DNA from: Plazaster borealis
Lineage: Eukaryota > Echinodermata > Asteroidea > Forcipulatida > Labidiasteridae
Assembly (NCBI GenBank): GCA_021014325.1
Contig: CM037473.1
Span: forward strand, 10,433,501-10,497,500
Length of the DNA stretch: 64,000 nt
Direction of reading: 5' to 3'
Shown: one piece after another, positions 1 to 11,100 of the stretch
How positions within the stretch are numbered: position 1 is the first letter of the stretch
Layout of the letters: each line of letters starts with the position of its first letter
Notes under the pieces: generated by a model
What the model was told of the DNA's origin: nothing
Database searches by the model: none
What the model saw: the letters and a program-made list of their open reading frames with translations, nothing else
Position numbers and translations under genes: made by a program

Positions 1-2
1 AT

Positions 3-878
3 GTCTACTTGGCCAACAACCGAGCATTACTGAATCACGCCTATCAATTGAAGACTGTATCTTCTCCTGTGATCTGTGGGCGAGACTGCTCTTATGATCC
101 ACAATGTGCGTCCTTCAACTACAACACAAGTAACCAAGTCTGTGAGTTGAATAATGCCACCAGAGATCACAGCCCTGATGACTTCATTCAGCTGCAAGGA
201 AGTGCCTACTATGATGGAACTCCACATTACAACAGTTGTCAGATGTGGTTCAGAGCTGGTCATATTGACAATGGCATCTATATCATCTTTCCTGCTGGTC
301 TGACTGATGGCATACGGGTCTACTGTGAAATGGAGACTGATGGAGGAGGCTGGATTGTGTTCCAGAGAAGACAAGATGGATCTGTTGACTTTTACCGTAA
401 CTGGACTGACTACCAATCTGGCTTTGGCAATCTAGCTGGTGAGTTTTGGTTGGGGAATGACATTCTGCGTACACTCACTGAGTCAGGACAATGGCGACTG
501 AGAGTAGAATTGGGAAGTTGGGAAGGCGAAACAGCTTGGGCTGTTTACAGAAAGTTCAGCATCTCAGGTGATAAGTACACCCTACATGTTGGTTCTTATG
601 ATAATAACAGTACAGCAGGGGGTGATGCAATGGCACGTCATAATGGGTACAACTTTACAACGAAAGATCAAGATAATGATGTCAAAAGTAACGTTAATTG
701 TGCAGTAAAATTGGAAGGTGCTTGGTGGTTTCGAAAATGTTTTCAAGCTCACCTGAATGGCAAATACTACAACTATAGTCAAGTGAATGGTACAACTGGA
801 ATCCAATGGAAGAAATGGAAAGGACCTCATATCTCTTTGAAAAGCTGCAATATGAAAATAAGGCAATACCTTAATTAG
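3..878 (+). CDS. PAN/Apple plus fibrinogen C-terminal domain protein, 5' partial
   Basis: The frame is open from the window edge, so the true start lies upstream. The first ~70 residues are a PAN/Apple-like segment with spaced cysteines (CGRDC, then PQCASFNYN, then CELNN). It is followed by a complete fibrinogen-related domain: an SCQMW opening, a DGGGWIVFQRRQDGSVDFYR core, GEFWLGND, the DQDND calcium-site region, the NCA...GAWWF segment and a KSCNMKIR C-terminus before the TAG stop. Fibrinogen-related proteins of this kind are usually secreted and bind carbohydrate or acetyl groups, often in innate immunity (ficolins, tachylectins). That role is inferred from the family. The visible part has no intron. 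AATAAA signals follow at 1001 and 1061. The specific orthologue cannot be named. Confidence 0.9.
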   Translation, partial: VYLANNRALLNHAYQLKTVSSPVICGRDCSYDPQCASFNYNTSNQVCELNNATRDHSPDDFIQLQGSAYYDGTPHYNSCQMWFRAGHIDNGIYIIFPAGLTDGIRVYCEMETDGGGWIVFQRRQDGSVDFYRNWTDYQSGFGNLAGEFWLGNDILRTLTESGQWRLRVELGSWEGETAWAVYRKFSISGDKYTLHVGSYDNNSTAGGDAMARHNGYNFTTKDQDNDVKSNVNCAVKLEGAWWFRKCFQAHLNGKYYNYSQVNGTTGIQWKKWKGPHISLKSCNMKIRQYLN

Positions 879-1000
879 CTGATCATATTCATCCAGGAAC
901 AGATGAGTTTACAGTAAAAAAAATGCTAACTCTGACCAAGCAAAGTATGATGCCATGATGCTCTTTACCTGATACACATAAAAGCCTACATGGTAACTTA

Positions 1001-1066
1001 AATAAAGCAAATAAGTTCGAAGTAAACACAAATCAGTGGAAAGGGACCATGTTCAAACCAAATAAA
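1001..1066 (+). terminator. Candidate polyadenylation signals of the fibrinogen-domain gene
   Basis: Two canonical AATAAA hexamers (1001-1006 and 1061-1066) lie 123 and 183 bases after the TAG stop at 876-878, on the same strand and with no other gene between. Position and motif fit the 3' UTR end. Which one is used cannot be told from sequence. Confidence 0.5.
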
Positions 1067-2603
1067 ACATTTAATTGTCAAGGAAGCTCATTGAGATTTT
1101 TTTTAGTTCATTTAGAGTCATAAGGAAAGGGTTAACCCCCATTGAAGATACATAAAGAAAAGTATACTTCAACATTTTCACAAAGACACAATATGCACCT
1201 CAAGATAAAATCGTTCCGTTTTGAGATATCAATGTTTCTGAGACTGTTCCCCATATCAATGTTTGAAATTTTACAAACAATTAAAAAGCATATTTCGTAT
1301 TAGGTATCTGTTCTCATATTTTTTTTATTTTTTTTGGGGGGGGGTATTTCTTGTTGAATATATATCCAAAAAAGACTAAATGTTTGAAAATTTTGTTCCG
1401 TTTCTAGTTAGTTTTTATGTTTGTAGTTTTTTGACATTTTCCTTTTATTAACGTGTACACTAAATTATTAAGGAATGAGAAATACATGATTGATGTTTTG
1501 ATGTGGACATCTAAACAAAGGATGAGTTTACGCAAGAAATCACATTAAAGGTAGATTACATCATTTGCAGACATGAACTACGTCCAAGTTACTACAAAAC
1601 ATCTTACTTGACTGAAAGTACATTATTTCCAAGTATCCAGTGAATTGTTTGGCCAGCCAGTGTTGGTTATTTTGATGCGATGGTTGGCAGACCATTATTG
1701 GAATGTGTGAGTGTTTATACAACAAGATCTGTCATTCAGTTTAAAATCGTCACCATTTGCTCTCGTTTTTCTTGGCAGTCATGGACTGACAATTGAAAAC
1801 TGGTCGATAGACTAACCCCACATATCCACATTTTCTTGAAAAAACAGCAATTACCGATGATGTAATTTCCATTTAAGTTATGAGAGTAGAATTAGAATGA
1901 TTTATTATATTATTAAAAAGTAAGACTTAATTGTTTTATAAGTTTGTCCAGTTTGGGGACGTTTGCTATTTTATAGATTATAGTGTTACATGTACTTTTA
2001 CCCTACTATTATGTATATTTGATATTTTTAAATAACAATAATGGTAATCTTTTTAAGGAATGTGAAATATGATTGCAGAAAGGATAGATTTACGCAAGAA
2101 ATTATGTTAAGTCGATGGATTAACAGATTCCTAATATTAAATAAATACTAGCTTTGAAAGAAATAATTTTATAATTATTGGTTTAATTAATAAGTATTAG
2201 GGGCTCCTTACCCATTTACAAACCATGCCTCACCAATGGAAGAATTTGCTAAATGTTAAACATTTTCTTTTCCAGTGTAAATATCTGAAGAACTTATACA
2301 AACAACGCCAAAAATGTGCTTTGCTTTAGAAATTAGATTGTAAAAAAGGAGAACACAGCCAGGGTCTAAACAGCAACTCCAAAGTTAATGAAATCGCAAT
2401 CTTTTTGACAGCGCAAAATCAATTATTTTAAATTAACAAAGGTTGTACAAAAAAATTAATCTTATATGAAAAATATTTGAAATTTTATTGACAGACTATA
2501 TTGAAGCTTGACTTGTATTGTAATATGACTTTTTTTTGTTACTTAACTACAATAAAATAATATTATAAGTAAGATTTGAAACTTTGTATTGTGGGAATAC
2601 AAT

Positions 2604-2760
2604 CTAGTGAGGTTTGGGAGACACAGTAGTAGTGTACATAAAACTCTCTCTTTGAGTTGTGTCGCGGTTCTGAGTTGTTGAACCACCGGTTCGTTTCAGA
2701 ACCACCACACCTTTAAGTTATAGAGATATCTATACTGTGTCTCTGCAAACCTCACTATAG
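2604..2760. mobile_element. Short inverted-repeat element (MITE-like)
   Basis: The left end CTAGTGAGGTTTG is mirrored at the right end as CAAACCTCACTATAG, and ACACAGTA pairs with TACTGTGT just inside. The interior contains a smaller GAACCACC/GGTTC pairing. A degenerate relative is visible at about 3675-3770 (AACCACCAGTTC, GGTGTCTCTGCAA). There is no coding capacity. Probably a non-autonomous DNA transposon. Confidence 0.6.
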
Positions 2761-3320
2761 ACAGTGAAATCGTTTTTGAATTTATTTGATTGATAATTAG
2801 TACTTTTAAACAAGAATTTTAAAAAAGCTCTTGCCTGTTGTAAAAAACAGTTAGTGCTGTCGCACCCTACTAGAAAGCAATTAGTGTTATTAATTTGTAA
2901 AAGCTTATGTTTGTTCAAGCAATAAATAGGAGAAAACCAACTCAGAATGTCCAAACTGTTCCTTTCTTCCAGACTGAATCTTTGTTACTCTAAACGTATG
3001 TTTTCCCAAACTTCACAAAGTATGGCTATTTCAAGATTCAGAAATTCAACTGACATGTTGTCATCGCTCACTTTAGGTCAGGGGTCAGATGTGAGGTGGG
3101 GGTTGGGATCGTTGATAGGATATTAGGTAAGGCGGGGGCATGAATATTGTCTTTCATGATCACAGGTAGCCATTAACAGCTAATAAGGTACTCGGATATT
3201 AAGCTTTCACTGGCATCAAGATGCCCATACTGTAGAAACCAACATTAAAAGATATCTATCACTCAACTAGGCAGTGGTGTTACTAGGGGGGGGGGGGCAC
3301 TGCTGCCTGACTGTGAGGCA

Positions 3321-3551
3321 ATAGACACAATCGGCGACTGGAGTCATGTGACTCATAGTGGGTATACAATGTAAACAAACCAAGCGGCCACGCATAGTGT
3401 GCGTGGTCAAGCATGGCTTCTTCCACACCTACGGCAGAAGCACTCGGAAGCAGCCACGGCTTTTCCACACACACTGCGCATTGCTTGCTTGGTTTGTATA
3501 CCTTGAATACCCACTATAAGTCGCGTGACTCCAGTCGGCGATTGTGTCTAT
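3321..3551. mobile_element. Inverted-repeat element with ~45-bp arms
   Basis: The arms read ATAGACACAATCGGCGACTG at the left and CAGTCGGCGATTGTGTCTAT at the right. They continue inward through GGAGTCA and ATAGTGGGTA with few mismatches. A second internal pairing involves AACCAAGC and GCTTGGTTTGTATACC. It is embedded in a flank beginning CTGCTGCCTGACTGTGAGGCAA that recurs at about 3603-3635 and 3781-3803, so it may sit inside an older duplicated repeat. The frames here are by-products of the palindrome. Confidence 0.65.
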
Positions 3552-4109
3552 TATGTATGGCCAATTAGGAGCAATAAGAAGCAACTTGGTAAAAGTCCCC
3601 TCCACTGCTGCTTGACCATGAGGCAATTAGCTATGACCAACAATAGAAGCAATTAAGAAGATTTTTTTCTGTAAAAGCATTGTTAAACCACCAGTTCTTC
3701 TCAGAACCATCACAATTCAAGGGAGACTTTTTAGTACATGGTGTCTCTGCAACCCTCACAAGATTGTAAAAGTCCCCTCGATTGCTGCCCGACCATGAGG
3801 TAAATAAGTACAACAAACGAAGTATTTTGGTCCCTTGGAGCTTGAAAATACTTATAATGCTAAAACTGATTTCTGAAAATCTGCACTGAAAATGTATGGA
3901 TTTTATTTAAGCTGAAAAACCAATTAGCAGCATCAAGGCAAAGCTGAATACAATGAGGATATCTGCATCTCTATTATCAAGGGAGTTAAACACTAACAGA
4001 CTGGTGCACTGCTGGAGAATTAGTCAACGCTTTATGCCCATCAAGAAGATACTCGGCAGTAAGTTTGAAAAACTATAGGCCTAGAACAGTTTCCTGCATT
4101 AGACTGTGG

Positions 4110-4504
4110 GAAAAATTTCCGTATCATGCCACCAATTTCTATGGGATTTAAAACTTGTTTTTGTCATGGATTTTGGACTTCATTTCCCTGTTTGTAATAT
4201 TCCTCGTGAGGCATCTAAAACCCAAAATCTTGACCTTTAAAAATTAAAATTCAAGCGCACATTTCATCGCGGACGGAACTCTCGCGCGCGCACTGTACTC
4301 GTGCCCAAAGTGACTCACGGAGGGCAAGCAAGCAGCGCTGTGAAGACCACCGTAGACCCGAAAATTGCTCATTTTTTTTTGAAACTTTGTAGCCGTTCAA
4401 AGTGCCTGTGCCTTTTGTACATTCTGTCAACCCTTCTGGACAGGTAAGGATATGATTTGACCTAAATTAAGTGAGATAAATTGGTGGCATGCATCGGAAA
4501 TTTA
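4110..4504. mobile_element. Inverted-repeat element, ~395 bp
   Basis: The left arm (4110-4138, includes TCATGCCACCAATTT) is the reverse complement, with few mismatches, of the right arm (4478-4504, AAATTGGTGGCATGCATCGG). The interior contains a CG-rich patch at about 4266-4300. No reading frame resembles a protein family. Likely a MITE-type element. Confidence 0.6.
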
Positions 4505-5871
4505 TCAATAAGCATACAATTGATACTGGATAGTGTGCTTACCTCTCCCTCTTTTAAATATAAGACAGTTTTAACTCCAGTCACCAATCAATCTGCTCCT
4601 GTGCAACAGGATGAACGGGGGTCCAAGAGAACATTCCTGGCATTTGCTTTCTCCTTTCCATGTGGACTTCACCGTCTCCAATGAGTGTCTATCATTTATC
4701 CATCGTTGTTTGTTTTTAGTTCTCGAGCTAAAATGCTGAAGACAACAGAAGCTACAGAAGTTTTTCCATGCCAACATGTGTGCAGTTGATGAAAAAGGTC
4801 AACTCAAGTTTTCAGCGGGTTTTTTTCCCGTTACGTTATCGGTCGAAGGAGGGCGCCATGCAAAAAAATTACAAACGATTTTGCAATACGTTTTGAAACA
4901 CCAACACCCTGTTTTGTGATGTTCAACAACAAATTTAAATAGGAGGCCTGAAAAAATTATCTTTAAATGTTAATTTTAGTCAATAACTTAAAGAACATAA
5001 TTGCCCTCAACAAAGTGAAGTAATTTTTTCTTATAGGGGATTTTTACCAACTTTCTATTTATTGTTGTTGGTGAAAGTTGTTTAATTAAATTTTTCATGT
5101 TTTGTTATAGGGCCTGAATTAATCATGTGATGATTTGCATTTAATTATGGTGAAAATTACTTAACAGCAAAAAAATGGCAAAAGGGGGCCATATCACAAA
5201 CTAGTCACGTCAAAACAGACTATTGTCTTGAATATAGTTTTAACATCACTTTAAAAGCCATGTAAATTTTCATTTTGATTTATACTAGTGGACATTTAAA
5301 TTAAATGGGCGAATTTATTAATTAAATAAATGAATGAATCATTTATGATTTGCGGTTAAGTATCTTGAAACTTACTTTAACAGCAAAATGGCAAAAGGGG
5401 GCCATTTTCAGAATTGTTATTAAAATGAATTAATCATCATATCAACTTTAATTTTGTATGACACTTTCACTGTGCGGGAGCGTACACCGATTGCGTGTCC
5501 TTAAGAGACCGTGAGTTCAGTTTGAATGCATAAAATCATATCTCTTGAACTCTTTATATTACAAACTAATTAAAAACAGGCTCTTTCTCTTAAATATGTA
5601 CTTCTTCATGTTATCTTGTTTATTTGTCAATCTGGTACAACAAATTCCACTGGTCTTTGAGGGTTACTACGTCTTGCCTTGACAGCAATTTGTGTACGGA
5701 ATGATTAAAGTATACCTGATTCATTCGCGTGAGGGCTCTTAGTTTTTAAGTTCAGCAATCGGAGGTGTAAACAAACAAAACAAACAAAAAACCAAACTCC
5801 GACGGCGAGATCTGGTACATCATTTTGTTGGTTACACCCCTATGTTTCGACACCCCTATGTTCCGACAATC

Positions 5872-6062
5872 AGGGGCGGATCCAGGATTTTCCAAACGGG
5901 GGGGCGTGAAAATATACCAAGCAGCAAAATCTTCCCTTCCCCATTTCTCCCCCCCCCCCTTCTCTCTCTCTCCCTCTTTTTTTCTTTTCTTCCTCATTTT
6001 TTTTTTTTTAATATGAAAAAGGGGGGGCGTGCGCCCCCCACGCCCCCCCTGGATCCGCGCCT
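5872..6062. mobile_element. Nested MITE with GACAATC target duplication
   Basis: The ends are AGGGGCGGATCCAGG and CCCTGGATCCGCGCCT, an imperfect terminal inverted repeat. GACAATC occurs immediately outside both ends (5865-5871 and 6063-6069), which looks like a 7-bp target-site duplication. The inside is pyrimidine-rich and low complexity. The ends resemble hAT-type non-autonomous elements; that superfamily assignment is an inference, since hAT duplications are typically 8 bp. Confidence 0.65.
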
Positions 6063-6087
6063 GACAATCCTGGTGTATTTTCCTATT

Positions 6088-6114
6088 CCTAACCCTAACC
6101 CTAACCCTAACCCT
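6088..6114. repeat. Interstitial telomere-like repeat, four units of TAACCC
   Basis: Four consecutive copies of the animal telomere repeat (TAACCC on this strand, TTAGGG on the other) lie just right of the nested MITE. Four units is short and far from any sign of a chromosome end, so this is an interstitial telomeric sequence or part of the outer repeat. Confidence 0.8.
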
Positions 6115-6740
6115 ATGTAAATCATGAGGGGGTTGTCCGAACATAGGGGTGTCGGAATATAGAGCAGTCCCCCATTTTGTTCTGTATCAAACTTTGGGAT
6201 TTGACAATTTTTCCCCCTGCCATTGTTAAGTTGAACTTTAGACCAATGAAACTTCATTTGTTCATTCATTGCTGGTTTATTCATAAAAAATATCACATGG
6301 CAGCCTAGGGCTGAATTGCGGACATTTTGTCAAGTCAAAAGGATAAAAAGCAAGCAAGTCAACAAAAATATTTTTACAATTTCAACAAAGCCATTGCTAT
6401 GCATGTTTTTTAATTCACAAATACATTCACTATAGACTTCACACAAAATAATAACTTCCACGTGTGCAGGTTTTCCTTCCTTACATATGCATGGTTTTAT
6501 TTACACCTGTATACAAAATTATTTACACATCCATACAAACAACATTCATAACGAAAACTTTAGTCTCTGGTACTGAATACTTTGAAAAACGTATTCCTCA
6601 AAACAGGGCTGTGTTTCCCAACACAGTACAAATCAGGGAAGCTCTACCTAGGCTATTCTCTATTCTGACCCCACTCCAAGAACAATTAGTAGGGGAAGAG
6701 TTGGACACAGAATAGAAGAATAAAAAAGACAAAGTATGTG

Positions 6741-7116
6741 TTAAAGGCACTGTACACGTTTGGTAATTACTCAAAATATTTATTAGCATAAAAACTGACT
6801 TGGTAACGAGCAACAGAGAGCTGTTGATAGTATAAAATTTTGTGAGAAACGACTCCCTCTGAATTAACGTAGTTTTTGAGAAAGAGGTAACTTCTCACTA
6901 AAATAATAAAAGACTTCTAGCTAGAAGCCTTTTATTCCTATCTGAAAGCACACAAATTTGTACAACAAGGGTGTTTTTTCTTTCATCATTTTCTTGCAAC
7001 TTCGATGACCAATTGAGCCCAAATTTTCACAGGCTTGTTGTTTTATGCATATGTTGGGATACACCAAATGAGACAACTGGTCTTTGACAATTACCAAACG
7101 TGTACGATGCCTTTAA
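6741..7116. mobile_element. TTAA-flanked palindromic MITE, family A copy 1
   Basis: It begins TTAA-AGGCACTGTACACG and ends CGTGTACGATGCCT-TTAA, so the TTAA at both ends acts as target duplication. The body has the family marks: CTGACTTGGTAACGAGC, AACGACTCCCTCTGA, AAAAACACCCTTGTTGTAC (on the other strand) and GACCAATTGAGCCC. TTAA targets are typical of piggyBac-type elements. No transposase is present. Confidence 0.8.
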
Positions 7117-7254
7117 AAGGGCTATAAAGCATTGGTTATTGGAACAATATTAATTCACACGCTCTAGTTTAAAAACAAATATAGGCCTACCAGACCAAAC
7201 TGTGAACATTTCATTCAATCAGGTCACATTTTTAAGGCATCATGTGGATAACAT

Positions 7255-7605
7255 CAGGGCTCAAATTTGGGGGGGAAACTAACAAGACCGCAGGGCTTGT
7301 AGCTCAAAATATTTACTGGACCAGAATTTTGGTTGGAGACCAGAATTGAAATGAGAAGAAAAATGCCTACACACTTTAACAATTGAACTGTTTGAATATG
7401 AGGAAAGCATGAAGAGAAGATTTATCTCATTTTGTATTATGGAAAAGTATTTTTCAATAATCAACAGATATTTTATTTATCAGACTGAAGGTCAACATTT
7501 GAACGCAAACACAAGACCGCCGGACTTGTCTGGTCTTGATTTTACTGGCCCGATGCTAAAAACACTGGCCTCGGGCCTGTGGTCCAGTGTAAAACTTGAG
7601 CCCTG
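7255..7605. mobile_element. Inverted-repeat element, family D copy 1
   Basis: The ends CAGGGCTCAAATTT and AAACTTGAGCCCTG are inverted. Inside are two related segments in opposite orientation, each with ACAAGACCGC and CTGGTCT/GGACCAG motifs. Related copies occur at 16014-16190 (partial), 30345-30699, 39115-39723 and 56048-56380. The element carries a frame reading [19 protein letters not shown] on the minus strand, recurring in other copies only because the DNA is repeated. Confidence 0.65.
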
Positions 7606-8113
7606 AACATGCAGTTTATCTAGGAAAAAAGACAATTCCAGGCACAACTTTTCCATGCCTTGCAAAGAGGTAAGATTGTATTGTAGAAACATGTATCATC
7701 AACCAAAAGTGTTTTGACACAATTTATCCCTCATCATCCATAATACATCTTGGTTGCACCATTTTGGGAGTCAGATTATGGCAGACCAACGGCAGACAGT
7801 TAGCTGTGGTGACATCAGTGTACAGTGTCTATACAGCACACTGTTTGGTGCATTCACTTTGAAATGACAGACACCAGTTTGGAATGGATGGAAGCAAGAG
7901 TCTTGTAGATACCATCAACTAAAAAAGTTCACTATGAAAGTTCACTATGAACACCACAAGTCTTCTGAATGCAATCGGCTCAAAATGCCAGACGGAAAAA
8001 TTGGAGCAGATACAAATTCTTGACGATTTCATCAACAAGAAGTCAGTTGCAAAATAGTTTTGCATTCTGCAAACAGCATACAGCAACATCAGAGAATCAT
8101 GTGGCATAAAATG

Positions 8114-11100
8114 TTAGCTGCAGATGCCAGTTTCATCAATCTTGAAGGTACAACTGGTGTTAGTTTCCTGAAAGAACATTTTAAAAAGGGAAACATTTAA
8201 AATCAAACAATAACAATCAGTACAATGTCTTGTATTGATAAAAGACAGATATAGAAGCTCAGGGCCTAGTGGCGTGGTGGCGAATGGTCAAGAGCATCCA
8301 ACTTAAGTTCTGGTGTTGTCTTAAAGTGGGATCAGGTTCTGGTCATGGTTTTTCGTCCTTGAGCAAGACACTTTAAACCATAATTGCTTTAAGATGGGAC
8401 ATAACGCTGTCAATTTTTTGTGTTGTGTAATGCACATAACAAGAATACAAGGACACTTTTCTTTAAGAGAAGGGGTTCGCCCTGATGTTTGTGGCATGGT
8501 TGGCTGAAAGATTGTGCTGCACCACTTTGTAAACCCTTTGGGTTTCAAAATTCAAACAGAGCCATCTGTCTTGAAAATAATGAGTCCTTTGAGATGCCTG
8601 TGTGATAAAGTGCTACACATTAGAACCGCATATTATTGATACAGCAGTAATCTGTGTCAATTTTGTTTGTCTCTATCTTAAAGGCATCGTACACGTTTGG
8701 TAATTACTCAAAATATATAATAGCATAAAAACTGACTTGGTATCGAGCAACAGAGAGCTGTTGTTAGTATAAAACATTGTGAGAAACGACTCCCTCTGAT
8801 GTAACGTAGTTTTTGAGAAAGAGGTAATTTCTCACTAAAATAATAAAAACTTCTTGCAAGAAGTTTTTATTATTCTATCTGAAAGCACACAAATTTGTAC
8901 AACAAGGGTGTTTTTTCTTTCATCATTTTCTTGCAACTTCGATGACCAATTGAGCCCAAATTTTCACAGGCTTGTTATTTGATGCATATGTTGGGATACA
9001 CCAAGTGAGAACACTGGTCTTTTACAATTTCCAAACGTGTACGATGCCTTTAAGACGTCACTTCATCACACCTAATATTTTAAAGTTATTGATTCCTAAT
9101 AAAAGGTCGATATTACCCAGTGGTGGGACCAGCAGCAATGTTAAGTTGCGTCACTTAAATGGGGTTTTAAAAGTGTAACATTATATTTAGGGCATTTGCT
9201 TCAACTGATAAAATATGGGCCCAATTTCATGGAGCTGCTAAAGCAGAAAATATTGCTTGACATCTTTTTGCTAAGTAGAAATGAGCAGGATACCATTCAC
9301 AAATTGTACATGTGACATGGTAGTTTGACTGGTAACCTTAATCTAGTAAGCATACTTTTGTTGTGTTAGCTACTTTCTGTGCTTAAGCAGCTCTATGAAA
9401 TTGGGCCATTGTCTCTTCAAGCAATGCCCAACTTAAAAAAAACATCTGACGTCCAAAACCCACTGCCAAAAAATGTATGCATCCATAAAATGTTAATCCA
9501 GTGAGATTAGCATCTTCGTACAGGTAAGATTTGATTTATGGAGCACTGATATTTTTCCCGCTACCCAAAAATACCCTCATATCTAGGACTCTTTGTCTGT
9601 GTACAGCATGCACAGAGGACTAGTCCTACATAGGGCTACCAAGCCACATACAACTTAAATTATCCTCCCTTACCTGTCGTCTTGATTTGATGATCCTTGC
9701 CACTCTCCATGCCGCCTGTTGGTTAGTAGACTGCAAGTTGGCATCACCAGGTCTGTGATGTGTCAAGAGGACTCGACAGTGAGGCACATGTGCCCAGGAG
9801 ACACCGAGGGCGGGCTTTCTTTCGCCGCCCTCACCACCAACTTGATTATTGCTCACCTGTACCAAACCAAATCAAACAACTTGAGTGAATTTCTTCTTTT
9901 GAGGAGAATTGTTATGAATCAAATGCGAGTGTTTTATGGAATTCCAGTACAGGTGTTTTCCTATTGCTGGGACGCTACTACGCTGTGTACGCGTTGCACT
10001 CACACTTATAATCACACAGTTGTCCTGTAGAGCTTCATAGACATCATTGGTTGAAAATAAACAGTACTCCCAATTATATGGAAAAATGCCTACTACTCGT
10101 TCATGGTGGTAAATCATTTGTCGATCGGATTTGTTTAAATAATCATATAAGATACATGTATCTAAGGCAGTTTTGCATCCGATCCAAATGGGACTAAATC
10201 ATAACGCTTTAACATCCAAAATAGAACACATTTAAGGACACTTTACCGTTTGCTTTAGAATTAAAAAAAAAAATTATCATTATAGGATTTGTACTCAGGA
10301 GACCTCATTAACATCCAAAAAATGACTTGAGTATAATATAGGGCAGGAAGCGAAGAGAAAATGAGCATAATGTTAATGAGCTTGGATTATTCTGTGTCAA
10401 TGAATATTCATCTAAGTCTTACAAAGTCCACATTTTAAATGACTCTGACTTCTTCATCAAAGCTTTTCTTGTTGCTTATTCCTGAATTATAATACAATAA
10501 TTGGTAGCGTAGATTTGGATTGGTCAACTCTTTGCTGGCTTTCAAAGAAAACAAGTGTTGAAAAAAGTACAAATGTTTTTTTGTGTGTACGCTTGATCGA
10601 CTAAAATGTTAACAAATAAGAAATGTTTTTGGTGTGTAAGCTTGGTCGACTAAAATCTTTAAAGTACAAATGCTTTTTGCATGTAAGCCTGGATGACCAA
10701 AGTCGCCAATGGTAAAGAAGAAGGGGTATGAGTGAAGTTGACTAAAGTTGCTTAGTAAAGAAAGGGTTATAAGGTACAAAAACATGAGATACAAAACTTA
10801 AGATTAACTCACCAGGACGGCAACTGAGTATTCTACGGCTAATGCTTTGAGAGATCTTGCTAGATGCATCATCATTACATGGCCTATATAATAATAATGA
10901 TAATGATATTTAATATTATTTGTGTTTCACTCAACACCGATGTGTTATAAAATTCCGTATACTCAGTACTTTTCCTGAGCTGCCACTTTTCAGGTTATAT
11001 CATAAACTTTGGTGTGATCCCTGGCTACACGGCGGTTTACGGTTGTATGGCTTCTGACTGGTACCCCGAACAAAGATATTGACAAAATAGGGTGACCACC

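Larger units (their letters stand above)
5834..6165. mobile_element. Outer inverted-repeat element hosting a nested insertion and telomere-like repeats
   Basis: The left arm carries two tandem copies of a CACCCCTATGTT(T/C)CGAC motif (5835-5867). The right arm (6134-6163) holds the reverse complement, GTCCGAACATAGGGGTGTCGG. Between the arms lie a separate element at 5872-6062 and the telomere-like run at 6088-6114. Long frames on both strands here arise from simple sequence. Confidence 0.55.
879..8113. other. Repeat-rich intergenic region
   Basis: No convincing coding exon was found on either strand between the fibrinogen-domain gene and the last exon of RAD51D. The stretch is AT-rich and carries several inverted-repeat elements listed separately (2604-2760, 3321-3551, 4110-4504, 5834-6165, 6741-7116, 7255-7605). 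The rest, for example 1100-2600 and 4900-5800, shows nothing I can name. Both 3' ends point into it: fibrinogen gene from the left, RAD51D from the right. Confidence 0.6.

Noticed and set aside
27..416. 129-codon minus-strand frame opposite the fibrinogen-domain gene
   Set aside because: It is the mirror of a strongly supported plus-strand domain, and its translation has no domain features.
5752..6296. Overlapping frames on both strands with Pro/Asn and Gly/Leu repeats
   Set aside because: They arise from C/T-rich simple sequence and the TAACCC run.
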